Below are positions 29,438-41,258 of a stretch of DNA of 64,000 nt, one piece after another (positions within the stretch are counted from its first letter, which is position 1; the number at the start of each line of letters is the position of its first letter). The notes beneath the pieces are model-generated. The model did not search any database, had not been told where the DNA came from, and saw nothing but the letters and a program-made list of their open reading frames with translations. The DNA is taken from contig JAAXNY010000017.1 of NCBI GenBank assembly GCA_013420905.1, positions 868,001 to 932,000 of the forward strand, read 5' to 3'. The DNA comes from Collybia mongolica. Lineage: Eukaryota > Basidiomycota > Agaricomycetes > Agaricales > Clitocybaceae. Made by a program: the position numbers and the translations under genes.

Positions 29438-30252
29438 ATGGGTCGTCGTCCCGCTCGCTGCTACCGCTACTGCAAGAACAAGCCGTACCCCAAATCTAGG
29501 TACAACCGTGGTGTCCCTGATCCCAAGGTACGTTCGAATTTGTGGGGATTTTACTTGTAAATTCTGATTAATTATTTGTATGGTACAGATTCGTATCTTC
29601 GATCTCGGACGCAAACGTGCCAACGTCGACGAATTCCCCTTCTGCGCCCACTTAGTCTCCGATGAGTATGAGCAGCTGTCCAGTGAAGCGCTCGAAGCCG
29701 CTCGTATTTGCGCCAACAAATACGTGACCAAGACCTCCGGCAAGGACTCCTTCCATCTCCGTGTCCGCGCCCACCCTTTCCACGTCATCCGTATCAACAA
29801 GATGTTGTCATGTGCCGGCGCTGATAGGTGCGTACATGAACACAATCACCGACTGTTACCCGAATTTACCCCTCTCCAGGCTGCAGACCGGTATGCGTGG
29901 TGCATGGGGTAAACCTTACGGCACCGTCGCCCGTGTGAACATTGGCCAGGTCATCCTCTCCATCCGCACGAAGGATGCCAACGCACCCGTAGTCATGGAG
30001 GCGCTTCGCCGTGCTCGTTACAAGTTCCCTGGTCGCCAGAAGATCATCGTCTCCAAGAAGTGGGGTTTCACCAACGTCGCAAAAGGAGACTACCTCAAGC
30101 TCAAGGAGGAGAAGAAGGTGTTGCAGTGCGTATTTTCTTGTTGTATATCACTGGTGTCCTGCTAACTATTTTGCAGGGACGGCGCTTACCTACAATTCAT
30201 CCGGCCCAAGGGCCCTCTCGAACAAAATCTCCGCAATCAGCTCAGGGCTTGA
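29438..30252 (+). CDS. RPL10: 60S ribosomal protein L10 (uL16)
   Basis: Four exons: 29438-29527, 29589-29827, 29880-30125 and 30177-30252, with GT...AG introns of 51-61 nt. The protein has 216 residues, the usual eukaryotic length. It starts [20 protein letters not shown] and contains RVPD-type and [17 protein letters not shown] motifs, [19 protein letters not shown] and the C-terminal [12 protein letters not shown]. uL16 sits near the tRNA sites of the large subunit and completes subunit maturation in the cytoplasm. The gene ends with TGA, which confirms that UGA is a stop in this genome. It is highly conserved, and no anomaly is seen. Confidence 0.97.
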
Positions 30253-31670
30253 TCGCGAGGTTGTATGTTGACTATATATCGTGTTAATACACTTCGGGTG
30301 CTGTCAGTCTGCGTGAACTCTCGTCTGCTGTTCGGTTCGTGTTGTGTGGAGCCCGCCCTTTATTCACTACATCACCCTCCTGTGGATGATGGTTAGGGGA
30401 AAGGGTGCGAACATTGACTGTGGTTTTTACGATTGGCCCTGGACCTGTGATGACGTCGAAGAGTCTTTTGCGTATCACCAATATATTGTTTCTGACATAG
30501 GCAAATCATTTATCATGCAGAACACACAATGTGGCATGTGTGAAGGCCAGGAGTAGGATAGCCAGCGCCAGGGCTGTGGACCTATATAAGCCTGCAGGTC
30601 CATCATCACCATCGTGTTCGGTCCTACTAAGCGAATGCAGCTGTCGGAGTTCAATATCTGTAACCTTTCGCAACCCCAGCCGTTGTCAGTACGTACTACC
30701 ATGTACATTTACTTTCCGCACCAACTCACGGCGAGCACCAATCGCCTGGGCGCAGACATCCCACAAAAGCATGTGGTACATGTGTTGTGTACTTACTCAT
30801 ACTCAAGTCGCTTCCTCCGTCAAGAATCAGAACATTCTGTAAGCTTCGTTCGATTTATTATGCATCAATGTCAACCAAAGGGAATAGAATTTTGAGTTAA
30901 AGCCAAAAACGCCACAATGTTAACACGTCAATACGATATTTTTTTTGGCGACATCGTAACCTTCATCGGGCCATGAAATGGAAACCATATTCCATACGCA
31001 GTCTATCTAATCAAAAATGCACCGATACACTCAAGAACGTTCAAACGTCTTTACCCTCATTCCCGCTAACGTTATCGCAGGTATCCTGATTGGTACGTTG
31101 ACATGACGGTAATTAATCTTAGATCCCCACGCTTTCTCCATTACTAACATCTTTGTTTCAGCCGAATTCCACACACCACGTATAAGGAAGTGTATTCACC
31201 AGTGCCATTGCTATCGGACCAAGTTAATAAACGACGAACCCACGCCAGGAGTCGCACGCTCCAAACTATGGGGCCAAGCCACCGGCATCTCAGACCTTCC
31301 AATCTCATTTTATGCGCGCCGCATTGGGGGACTGCATCGCCACCGGTGTAGAATATGCCCCCCCGAATTGCAGCTGTCCAGCTTCTTACATAAATCGGCG
31401 TGCTTCTGGATTTTTGCTCTGAGTCCCTTCTTCGTATTAAATCCATCAATTTTACTATTTACGGGGGAGCAACAACGCCTGACTGCACCCGCGCTCGCGC
31501 TCGGCGATATTCTAACGCAGAACAAAACATCAACTGGTGCAGGGGGTACAGGAATATTATGAGTCTGCAAAGATGCGTTCACTTGCCATATATTTGAAGG
31601 GCTGTAAGCGTCAATATTATTTATCTGTATGGATAAGGCCGAGGTCCCACGAAGTTGAGCCGAAACGGTG
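30253..31670. other. Intergenic, nothing recognised
   Basis: RPL10 3' UTR, then about 1.3 kb without a recognisable gene. Short overlapping frames occur on both strands, but none shows a family signature. Confidence 0.55.
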
Positions 31671-33735
31671 AAGCGCCCTGATCTGCGGTCGTCCAAAATG
31701 GGCAAAACGTCACTTACAGGCTCTGGTGGCTCGTCGCAAGGTCCGTAAAAACAAAAAAAAAGTCTGCGCAGTGTTCATCACATGTGCAACGACATGTTCG
31801 CGAAGCCTCACCGCCTCCGGTATCCCCAATCCGAATACAAATTCCCATCCGATGCCGCATGCGCGTCTGTGTCCTAGTCCGCGACGGTTTACCCCAAAGT
31901 GACCTCATAGTGCTCGTTTCAAAAGACGCGCCATACACATCTAGCCTCACGTATACTTGGGGACGAGGTGGGCACCTGGAGGAAAGGAAAACCAACCACG
32001 TTCATCGTGAACAGGAATTCAAGGATTAAAGTGGCATAATGCAAGACAGAACATTGATCCCCTGATCAACGGACCGTATTCAATAGCTTGGTCTATGCAC
32101 GCGCTCGCGAGGCATTACGGTTTTACAAATTACAATCAACCCTAGAGCATTGGGACCTACCCGGTTGCCTACCGTCTAGCACGGAACCCCAAGAACCAAG
32201 GAAACAAACTGCAGAGCTGGACGCGGTTGGTACGTGACAATCGGAAAGAAAAAAAAAAAAAAAAACCGACACGGCGGAGACGCGTCCGTTTGCCACTTCT
32301 TTGGGGTTCAATGAACGACTCCCACAGCACCTCAGGCTACTTTATATGTATAGAGCCAGGGCTAGGGTCCCCTAAAACATGCTGAGCTGGCGGTGCCCTG
32401 ATCAGCGGCCGTCCGAACTGGGCAGAACGTCGTTCACAAGGTGTCTAACCTGCTATGATCCACCGTCCCGCGTTCCGTATACCACTACACGCGAGGCAAT
32501 CGCCATAGAGAACCGTGGATTACGTGTTGACAAGGACCTGAAGAGATAAATTATTGGCAAGGGTCTAAGTAAAGAAAATTGGCATATTTCGCACCGAGGT
32601 TGCGTGCGCCCAATATCTCCGCTTTGTTCAAGCTTTTCCCCCGTTCGGCTGTCAAATACAATCTGGGACAACTGCCAGGCCTTATGCGTCGGGTAATATC
32701 TATAGAGTCAAAAGCGAGGGGGGAGGAGGAGCGGGGTCAAGGCAATATGTCGTTCACAGGCCGCACCCCGCAAAGTCCATGAACAGGTACCGCGGCACAC
32801 ATCATATGACCCATACTACACCACGCACACGTTCAAACCCTATTCCTGGAAACGCTACAGATCACCCGCCCATCCATTCATCGGCTAAACAGAAATCGTC
32901 GTTTTGGGGGGTCTCAAACACACAAAAAAAAATCCAAACATACAGAGGAGCTACCTGGGGCCAACACAATTCTAGATGTAAAGAGCCCCCACAGACCATC
33001 TACCCATCCACAAAATTCGCCCTCCCTGATGCCATTCTCCCCGCTCCACCAAAAAAAAAAACATCGAGACGACAAAGAGGTATCCGTTTGCCATCTTTAA
33101 GGGATTCAATTATAGAACCATGGCTAGGGTCCTCTAAAACATGCTGAGCCTGGCATCGCAGGGGGTGCCCTGATCAGCGGTCGTCCAAACAAGGCAGGAC
33201 GTCGTCCCAGGATCTCCCTCTCCGTCGTTCACAGCAGCGCCACAAAGTGTCTGACTCTAACCTGCTCTGACTCACCATTCCGCGTTCCGTAAAACAATCA
33301 CACACGGCCTTGAGATGCCGCCATAGAGAAACAGTGGATTACGTGTTGGCTGATATCTATCGAGGCAAGGGCAAGAGGGAGGAGGAGAAGAGGGCGCCCT
33401 AATCAGCGGTCAGGTATAAGCGGGGGGGTCCAAGGCGGCTTGTCGTTCACAGGCCTCCGCCCGCAAAAATCCACGAACAACTACCGCGACACCTATCATA
33501 TGTATACGGCCCATACAGCACCCACACTCCCGCGCGATGCCGCCATTCAAACCCCCAATCCTAAAAACCCTACAGGTCACCCGCCCAATCAATTCATCGG
33601 CTAAACCGAGTACGAAGAGTGAGGGACGTGGTTCTTCTTCTTCTTCTTCTTCTTCTTCTTCTTCTTGGCTACAGGCTGAAACCGATGCGAGGGTGCCCTG
33701 ATCAGCGGGTCCCGCAAACGGGATGGGGAACGCCG
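31671..33735. repeat. Diverged tandem repeats with a recurring GCCCTGATCAGCGG motif
   Basis: A block of about 0.6 kb is present twice, near 32265-32900 and 33062-33610. Each copy follows an A tract and holds in order: CCGTTTGCCA, CTAGGGTCC, AAAACATGCTGAGC, TGCCCTGATCAGCGG, GCGTTCCGTA, GTGGATTACGTGTTG, GTCGTTCACAGGC and ATTCATCGGCTAAAC. The GCCCTGATCAGCGG core, with small changes, also stands at about 31675, 33394 and 33695. No ORF is conserved between the copies. A TTC microsatellite follows at about 33633-33665. Confidence 0.65.
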
Positions 33736-33859
33736 TTTACGGGACCCTGCAGCAAAAAGGCCGCGAAGGGGACCCCCCGGGCCTCATGAAGCGTGTCGCT
33801 CTAAAATTTTGTCTCGGGCTTATGCGCGTTGGTGTGCACTTGGGGCATGTCAGGGAAAG

Positions 33860-34175
33860 TGTTCCCCCCCCCCCCCCCCCCCCCCCACACGTTTTCGCAG
33901 TTGTCGAATTGAAAGCCTCCTCGTATCTCCGCATAAGTAAAATTGAATGATAAGCAGACCAAGGGTTCGAACCCAGCGGCGGCCCGTGTTCGTGGCAAGA
34001 AACGCAACCGCAAGAGCCCCCTGGCCAGGGAGTTGAAACCGGGGCAACAGTCGCAGTTGTCGAGTTCAAGGCCTCCTCGTATCTCCGCATAAGTAATATT
34101 AATATTAATAATAAGCGGACCAAGAGTTCGAACCCAGCGGCGGTCCGTGTTCGTGACAAGAAACGCAATAGGGAA
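33860..34175. repeat. Poly(C) tract and duplicated unit with tRNA-like TTCGAACCC
   Basis: A C tract at about 33864-33887 is followed by two copies, about 154 bp apart, of a unit of roughly 115 bp (33898-34013 and 34052-34170). The unit reads GCCTCCTCGTATCTCCGCAT ... GTTCGAACCCAGCGGCGG ... GACAAGAAACGC in the second copy. The TTCGAACCC core resembles a tRNA T arm, but no acceptor stem or A box is seen. Confidence 0.55.
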
Positions 34176-36204
34176 CGCAAAAGCCTAAAACTGCACATGG
34201 ACTCCAACCGCTGGGTATATCACTTTGTGTGCGTTTCTGTGGTATGCAGTCGGCAGTCGAGGTCGCAAATATTACACATATGGTCTGGTATGGACATGCG
34301 ACCGACAACAGACATTTTCCACGGGGGGATGCAAACCCAGCGGCGGGAAAATTGATGGCAACAACCATCAACGGGTCCCACTAATTATATTTACTCCCAA
34401 TTTTTTCTTCGCATCACGAAAAAGAAAAAAAAAAACATCGTACCGCAACCGAGCTCGCAAGGTGGGGGAAAATGTCTGCCCGGTACCGCTTCCCATGATC
34501 AAGTCACGACGGAGCGCTACGCCCCCCCCCTCCTTTCCCCGTGTTTCTCTCCATCCTTGTAGTTTTTCTCCATGACGTCGGCACGTAACATACACGCCAC
34601 GTCTGCGTCCAGCGGTCTAACCGTCTAACCTGCTCTTCGCCCGGATTAGGAGGCAAAGGCAAGGACCCATAGGAGAAACGAATTTCATAGTGAATAACAT
34701 GAATCCATGAGCGAGAGATCCTGGATCCTCACCACCACGTACACGAAATTACTGCCCTCGATTCCTTTGTTCTGAGGACGTCTATTTCGGACTCGGACTC
34801 GGTGTGATTTTTCTGGATCCACCTCTGCGGTCACAGATTCGGGTGCACTCAAGGATCCGAGTATACAGGTCCCAAGGATATTCAACGACGGAGCGCTACA
34901 GTCCCCCCGTGCCTACATCTCCAGATCCAGATCTAGTTCTGGGGGGGGGGGGGGGGTAAAACCCATATCTTCTCTCCATGCTACTAAAATACACCCATAG
35001 CACACAACACGTACACACCGTGCCTCCCAGATCCCGATCGACTAGTCTCTGCCAGCCCCAGCGAGGCTCCAAACGTGTAGTCTTTGTATGTAAGAGGGGG
35101 GTTTATGATCTTCATTTGCCCGAACCCTGCACCCGCCGTTGTTTTTTCCTTCTTCTTCTGTTACCCAGGCACGACTGAGAATCTGGGTGTATCCTTCCCG
35201 CGGCTCGCACGCACGCAACTAGATCTGGATCGACGAGTGTGTTGTCCCACGTTCAAGGTCCGCGAGCCGGTCTATTCTCCTTGTTTTCCACGCGTACACT
35301 CGCACAAACCGAGCGGGTGCATGCAAAGGCGGGACCCGGACGACATTGGCATCGCCCACCCGACTCCCTCCGTTTCCATTGTATTCGTAGAGATTCCCAG
35401 GAAGAACGCTTGGAGGGCGCAATATTCGCGGGTGTTGGGGAGTATTGCTCGCGGGGTGTCGGACCCACAATGGGTACAAACTCCGCGGCGGGTGCATGGT
35501 TAGTTTGCCAAGAGGGACAAGAAAAAATATGGGTATGATGTCATGTCCTTCTGTTGCCAGACATCTAACTAAAAAGGAATACAGTAATAAAAAAACAAAA
35601 CAGGACTCTAGTCGACGTCATGGTAAATACTAAGTTGGACGCCAAGGCAGGAAAGAAAAAAGGCGCGAATAGAATGAATTCTGTCATGTCATGGTGGAGG
35701 CTAAACCATCGCGGGCCAAGTTTCTGTTTTGATTTTTTTGATGAAACGCAGACAGGTAGTAGGGGATCGATGGATAAGGATAAGGATAGATGTGACAGGG
35801 CTGCATTGGTTCTAAAGTCGTGGTGAGATCAGACCGTAGGCAGGGGTGCGGGGGCGTGTTACGAACTCGCCACGGCCAAGTAAGTTGAAGCAGGGACGGC
35901 AGGATTCCCGCACATCTCGGGGATCACTTGTCGGGCATCAAATCCCATTTAGGAAGGTGAAGGTTTCCTCGTTATGTAAGAGAGGGGCGTATAATGACGT
36001 CATGTGGGTGCGATTATCGGGCAATGCGAGGATGGCCGAATGGGGGAAGAGTGGTGGAGTGTAGCACGAGGCTTGGGAAACGTTTACGAAACGAGTCTAA
36101 TTGGGGAGTTCCCCCAGCCTTCTTAAGCAACACCCTTTCAACACCACCCCCCCCCTCCTCTTTTTTTTTTTGTTTTTTTTGTTTTGTATTTTATTCTACC
36201 GTCG
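34176..36204. other. Intergenic upstream of wc-1
   Basis: No gene recognised. It holds a G tract at about 34941-34957 and, at 36136-36190, C- and T-rich stretches just before the wc-1 ATG, which probably belong to its leader. Confidence 0.55.
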
Positions 36205-39200
36205 ATGCCGTTCACGAGATACCTGAAAGAGCCCCAGCCCCCGCCGTACTACGACAACGATGCCGACGATGCCGACCCCCGCCCGCCGTTCTCGCATGCA
36301 GTCGAGTTTCAGTTGCCGCCATTCATCTACAGCGGCACTCCGACGCTGGCCCCAGGAGGAGGCGCAGAGGTCCTCCCCTTTGCGTCCTCGTGGTTTACAA
36401 ACACTGGCTTCAACCCGGGCTCAGGTCTAAAGTATGTCGTATCTACTGGCATTTTTGGTTTTTTACCCATTCAATCATCCAGTCTTTCACATCAACCGCA
36501 ACAACAACTACCCTCATCGTCGTTGTCGTCGCTGTCGTCGTTGTCGTCGTCGTCGTCCTCGTCGTCTTCCTCGTTCCTCCCTCCACCCCCTCTCGGTCTT
36601 CCCATCTACTCTGCCTCAGGGTTCGACCTGCTCTCCATCCTCGCTCGAGTCCATTCCCGGCCAAACCCCCACATCACCCTCGGCCCCGTCGACCTCACCT
36701 GCTCCTTCGTCGTCGTCGACGTCCGCAGACACGACGCCCCCATCGTCTACTGCTCCCCCTCCTTCTGCCGCCTCACCGGCTACGCAGAGCACGACGTCCT
36801 CGGCCGCAACTGCCGCTTCCTCCAAGCACCCGGCGGCAACGTCCCCCGCGGCGCTCACCGCAACGACACCAGCCACTCCAGCGTCGCACACCTCCGCAAG
36901 GCCCTCGCCGCAGACAAAGAGTGCCAGGCCAGCCTCATGAACTACCGCAAAGACGGCAGCGCTTTCCTCAACCTCGTCTCCATCATCCCCATCGCAGGCG
37001 GCGTCGCAGGAGAGGCCCCCGACGACGTCGTCTTCCACGTTGGCTTCCAGGTCGACCTCACAGAGCAGCCCAACATCATCCTCCAGAAGCTCAGAGACGG
37101 CACCTACGCCGTCGACTATAACCCTGCCCCCCCCCCACTCCCCCACCCGACCGCAACTCCCGCCCCGCTCTCCGGGAAAAAGGCAAGCGCAGCCTCGGCC
37201 GCCCTCATCCCCGCCCCAAAGATGTCCCGCGCACTCCACGCCCTCCTCGCCTCCCCCCGCTTCCTCGCCTCCCTCCCCCTCTCCACCTCCACCAACGTCC
37301 CCGCCCCCATCCAGACCCAATCCCAACCCAAAGACCCATCTCCACCATCCTCAACATCTCCAGCAAACCACGCCCTCTCCTTGATCCTCCTCAACCACGC
37401 CCCCGACTTTGTCCACGTCGTCTCCCTCAAAGGCACCTTTCTCTACGTCGCCCCCTCCGTGCGCCGCATCCTCGGCTACGACCCCGCAGAGCTCGTCGGG
37501 CGCTCCCTCGCCGACCTCGCACACCCCGAAGACGTCGTCCCCCTCGAGCGCGAGCTCAAAGAAAGTTCCGCAGCGTCCTACACCGGTCCCAACCCCACCA
37601 CCACCGACGACAACACCACCACCACCACCACCACCACTACCACCACCGCCGGGCGCCCACCCCCCGCCCCGCGCACCGTGGACATGCTCTTCCGCGCACG
37701 CACCAAAGGCGGGCGCTACGTCTGGCTCGAGTGCCGCGGCCGCCTCCACGTCGAGCCCGGAAAAGGCCGCAAGGCCATCATGCTCAGCGGGCGCGCGCGC
37801 GCTATCGGCAGAATCGCGTGGCGCGAGATGCCCATGCCCCGCGGGGTCGAGCCAAGGCCAAGTGCGTTCCCTCCGTTTTTGCCCCCCCAAGCATTACTGA
37901 TCGGAGCTTTTTGCTTTTTTTTTTTCCTTCTTTCTTTTCGGATATAGGTCCGCATGCGGATATGGATGGGGATATGGATATGGAGACGGAGACGCACGAG
38001 TTCTGGGGCCTTGTTGGTGGGGGCGGCGCGCTGCTCGCTGCAGGGTCGGGGGTGGAGCGCGTGCTGGGGTGGGCGCCGGAGGAGATCGTCGGACGGCGCG
38101 TGGGGTCGTTCGTTGATGAGTTTGGCTTCAGCCCAGGTCTAGGTGCAGGTATAGGTGTAGGCGTAGGCGTAGGTGTAGCGGGAACCCCCGTCCCCGGCGG
38201 GCCGGCAGAGGCAGTGGAGGGGATATTCAAAGAGCTTGAGCTGGATGGGGAGATGTGGGTGCCCCGGCTTGCGTTGGGTGCGGAGGAGGGGGTGGAAAAA
38301 CGGGTGGTAAGGTGTTGGTTGAGACGGAGGGACGGCGGCCGCGTCAAGGTTGAGATGGCGGTGCTAAGGCCGCATGTGGGTGGGGAGCCTGTGCGGGGGA
38401 CGATGGGTGAGGGTACGAATGTGAAGGTGAAGGAGGTGGGGGCGAAGGAGGGGGCGAAGGATGAGGAGGGCGCGTTGCCGAGGGGCGTGTCGCCGCCGTT
38501 GTTGATTGTGCATGTGCGGGTTTTGGCGCCGGTGGAGGGGGAGATGGGCCTGGCGGCGGGGTTGGGGTTGGGGTCGGGGCCGGGGGCGTTCACGCCCTCG
38601 GCGTATGTGAACCCTGGGTACGCGTATGGGTATGAGTATGGGCATGGGTATGGCGATATGGGCGCTGGTGCGGGTGGGGGTGGGGGTGGGGGTGGGGGTG
38701 GGTTTGGAGGGTACGATGGGTTTAAGGGGTACGTCTCCGAGGTGTGTGTTTTTCCTTTTTTTTTTTTTTCTTTCTTTCTTTTTCTTTTTCCCCTACTTTT
38801 CGTATGTGGTGTGTGTGTGGGTTGGTTGTTGATTTTTTTTTGGTGATGGGTTGTAGATTTCTGGTATGCGCGGGTCGTCTCCGGGTCAGAGTCAGCTTGG
38901 CCGGGGGTATAGTCCTGCTCAAACTCGAATTCAAACGCAAACTCGGCTCCAAGGGCAGCCTCAACCACAAGTGCAATCCCAGCCTCCTCCACCACCACCT
39001 CCCCAACCACCTCAGCCCCAACCACCCCAACCAACTCAGATCCAACCACCGCGGCCCCAACCGCAGCAGCCGCAACCCACCGTGCACGAACCAACGACAA
39101 ACGTGTTCCAAGAGCTCGAGATCGGGCGCGCGTCGAGCTGGCAGTACGAGCTGCAGCAGCTGCGCTTCGCGAACCTGCGCCTCGTCGGCGAGATCAAGGC

Positions 39201-40584
39201 GCTCGAGGCTGGAGGCGCCGGTCCGAGCGCTGGTGCGGGTACGAGTGTGAATGCAAGTGTGGGTGCGGGTGCGGGTGTGAATCTTGGCCCGGGGACGAGG
39301 ACGAGTGGGCAGGTGCAGCAGCAGGAGAGGGGGCGGCAGGCGGGGGACGCGGACGTGGAGAAGGACAAGGACAAGGACAAGGACAAGGAGAAAAAGTTCC
39401 GGCGGCGCAGGAAGAGCGGGATGGGGGGCGAAGCGGGAGCGGGTGGTGCTGAAGATGTCGTTCCTCAGGGACAGATCCAAGGGCAGATCCAGGGCCGGGG
39501 CTTTGCGCCGTCGCTCTTCTCGTCGTCGACGTCGACGCTCGCGGACGCGCTCAAGGCGCCGCGGAGCCAGTTGCAGGTCCGGGCGCGGAGTCGGAGTCGG
39601 AGTCGGAGCCAGAGCCAGAGCCAGAGTCATGGTCATAGTCAGGGACAGGGGCAGGGAGAGGGACAGGGGCAGGGGCAGGGGCAGAGAGGGAGGCAGCAGG
39701 GGTACGGCCACAGCCAGGGTTATGCTCCAAATTCGGGGCTGGGCCATCAGCCGCTGCTCACGCACCAGCCTCTGCACGGCCCCCAGACGACCCAGCCTTA
39801 CCCGCAGTCGCAGTCGCAGTCGCAGCCACAGCTACAACCACAGTCGCAACACCTCCCACAGCGATCTCAATCCCATTCCCATTCCCAGGCGCAGTCCCAG
39901 GCACAGTCCCAGGCGCAGACGCACCCGCCCCCGCCCTCACTCCCGCTCTCGCCCCCACAGCTGCACATGCCCGCGCCCCGCACGACGCGGCGCCTCGCAC
40001 AGGCGATGCTCGCGCTGCCTGCTGTCTATCGCGCGCAGACGCAGACGCCGCTCGGGTATGCGACGCCCGTGTCGGTGTCGCGCGCGGGGGGGCCGTCGCG
40101 GATGGGCATGAACATGGGGATGGACCGCCCGGTGTCGGTATCGATCCCCCACGTACACTCACATACACATATGGACTCGCACTCGCACCCACACGCGCAT
40201 ATGGACTCGCACCCGCACATGGACCCGCTCCCCGTGTACGCGCCGATGCCCGTATCGGTGTCGCTGGAGGACCAGCGACGGCTGATGGCGATGGAGAGCG
40301 GGATGGGCAGTGAGGGGCCCGATTCGAGCTCGGGTTCGAGCCCTGGTGCGGGGATCGACATGGGGATCGGTATGGGCATGGGCATGGGGCTGGGTATGGG
40401 CATGGGCTTTGACATGGGGATGGGGATGGACATGGGCTCGGAGATGGAGATGGGCTGCTTGGATATGGATATGGACATGGACATGGGGATGGATGTGCGT
40501 GGGTGGGGCCCGCAGGGCATGGATGTGGGCGGACAGGGGCACGGGTTCCCGCGGGGCGTGAAGCGCGGGTGGGGCGAGCGTTGA
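36205..40584 (+). CDS. wc-1: White collar 1-type blue-light receptor (LOV/PAS), basidiomycete form
   Basis: Four exons (36205-36424, 36620-37861, 37948-38741, 38857-40584) give 1,327 residues. The LOV domain carries the flavin-binding motif GRNCRFLQAPGG with the photoactive Cys, preceded by FVVVDVRRHDAPIVYCSPSF and followed by LINYRKDG-type NYRKDGSAFLNLVSIIPI. A second PAS domain follows (HAPDFVHVVSLKGTFLYVAP ... VRRILGYDPAELVGRS) and then a degenerate third (VLGWAPEEIVGRRVGSFVDE). After these comes the block ELEIGRASSWQYELQQLRFA and a basic nuclear signal (KKFRRRRKSG). No zinc finger is seen, as usual in basidiomycetes, where the WC-2 partner supplies DNA binding. The C-terminal third is Gln-, His-, Met- and Gly-rich from short DNA repeats. 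Intron 1 uses the less common donor GTCTAA, chosen because it alone keeps the frame into GFDLLSILARV. Confidence 0.9.
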
Positions 40585-41258
40585 GTTGGGGAGGGGGGCT
40601 GAAGGAAGGGACCCCGCCCGGGTGCATATACGGATATACCCGGAACGTGCGGATGTATGTGTTGGGGATTGGGGGGATGGATGGATGAACGGACGGACGG
40701 AAAAAAATAATTCTCGGTTTCTTGTTGCTTTCGGTTTTTCTCGGTCTTTCTCGGTTTGTTTTCGGTTTCTCTGGCTGTCTCTCGCTGTCTCCCCCCCCCC
40801 CTCCTACCCCTTCTGTTTCGTTGTCTATCGGGGCTGGTGCTGCTGCTGCTACTCTTGGTGTTTTTTCTTCTGTTCCTTTTTTTTTCCTTTTTCACTCGCT
40901 CGCTCTCTTCTTGGTCGGTCCAGGGGTTGCTCATTTGTACCATAAAAACACACTCACGGCCATACATACTATACTACGCGGACATGATCGTAGTTGCTTT
41001 CTCTCTCACTCACCGTGACATGCATACACACAACATACATATATACAATACAGAACTCAGACATACAGAACTCACAGACATACAGACATACACAGGCCTC
41101 GCCGAGAACTTGATTGTTCCGCCGCCGAACTCTTCTTTAACAACGCCAAGTAATGGTTCATGGCAATTTGTAACATTAGCATGCGTTAGTTATCGACACA
41201 ATGCATCATGGTCGTTATCATATCGTATCATTCTTCGCGTGCTTCCTGTCGTCACTTG
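40585..41258. other. wc-1 3' region
   Basis: Likely 3' UTR and spacer. It has C/T-rich and dinucleotide-like stretches (ACATACATATATACAATACA near 41031) and no gene. Confidence 0.6.

Noticed and set aside
33898..34170. tRNA gene pair
   Set aside because: Only the T-arm-like GTTCGAACCC is present. No acceptor stem, D arm or anticodon loop can be folded.
35994..37121. 375-codon plus-strand ORF overlapping wc-1
   Set aside because: An Arg/Pro-rich out-of-frame shadow of the LOV exon; no conserved motif.
37802..39100. 432-codon minus-strand ORF opposite wc-1
   Set aside because: It lies antisense to conserved PAS and Gln-rich coding exons, has Pro/Ser/Thr low complexity and no family motif. 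Similar long shadows at 39758-40627, 40026-40967 and 38722-39777 come from GC-rich repeats.
38626..40500. CRISPR-like regular repeats
   Set aside because: Short in-frame hexanucleotide repeats coding MG, DM or QS runs; no unique spacers, and the genome is eukaryotic.
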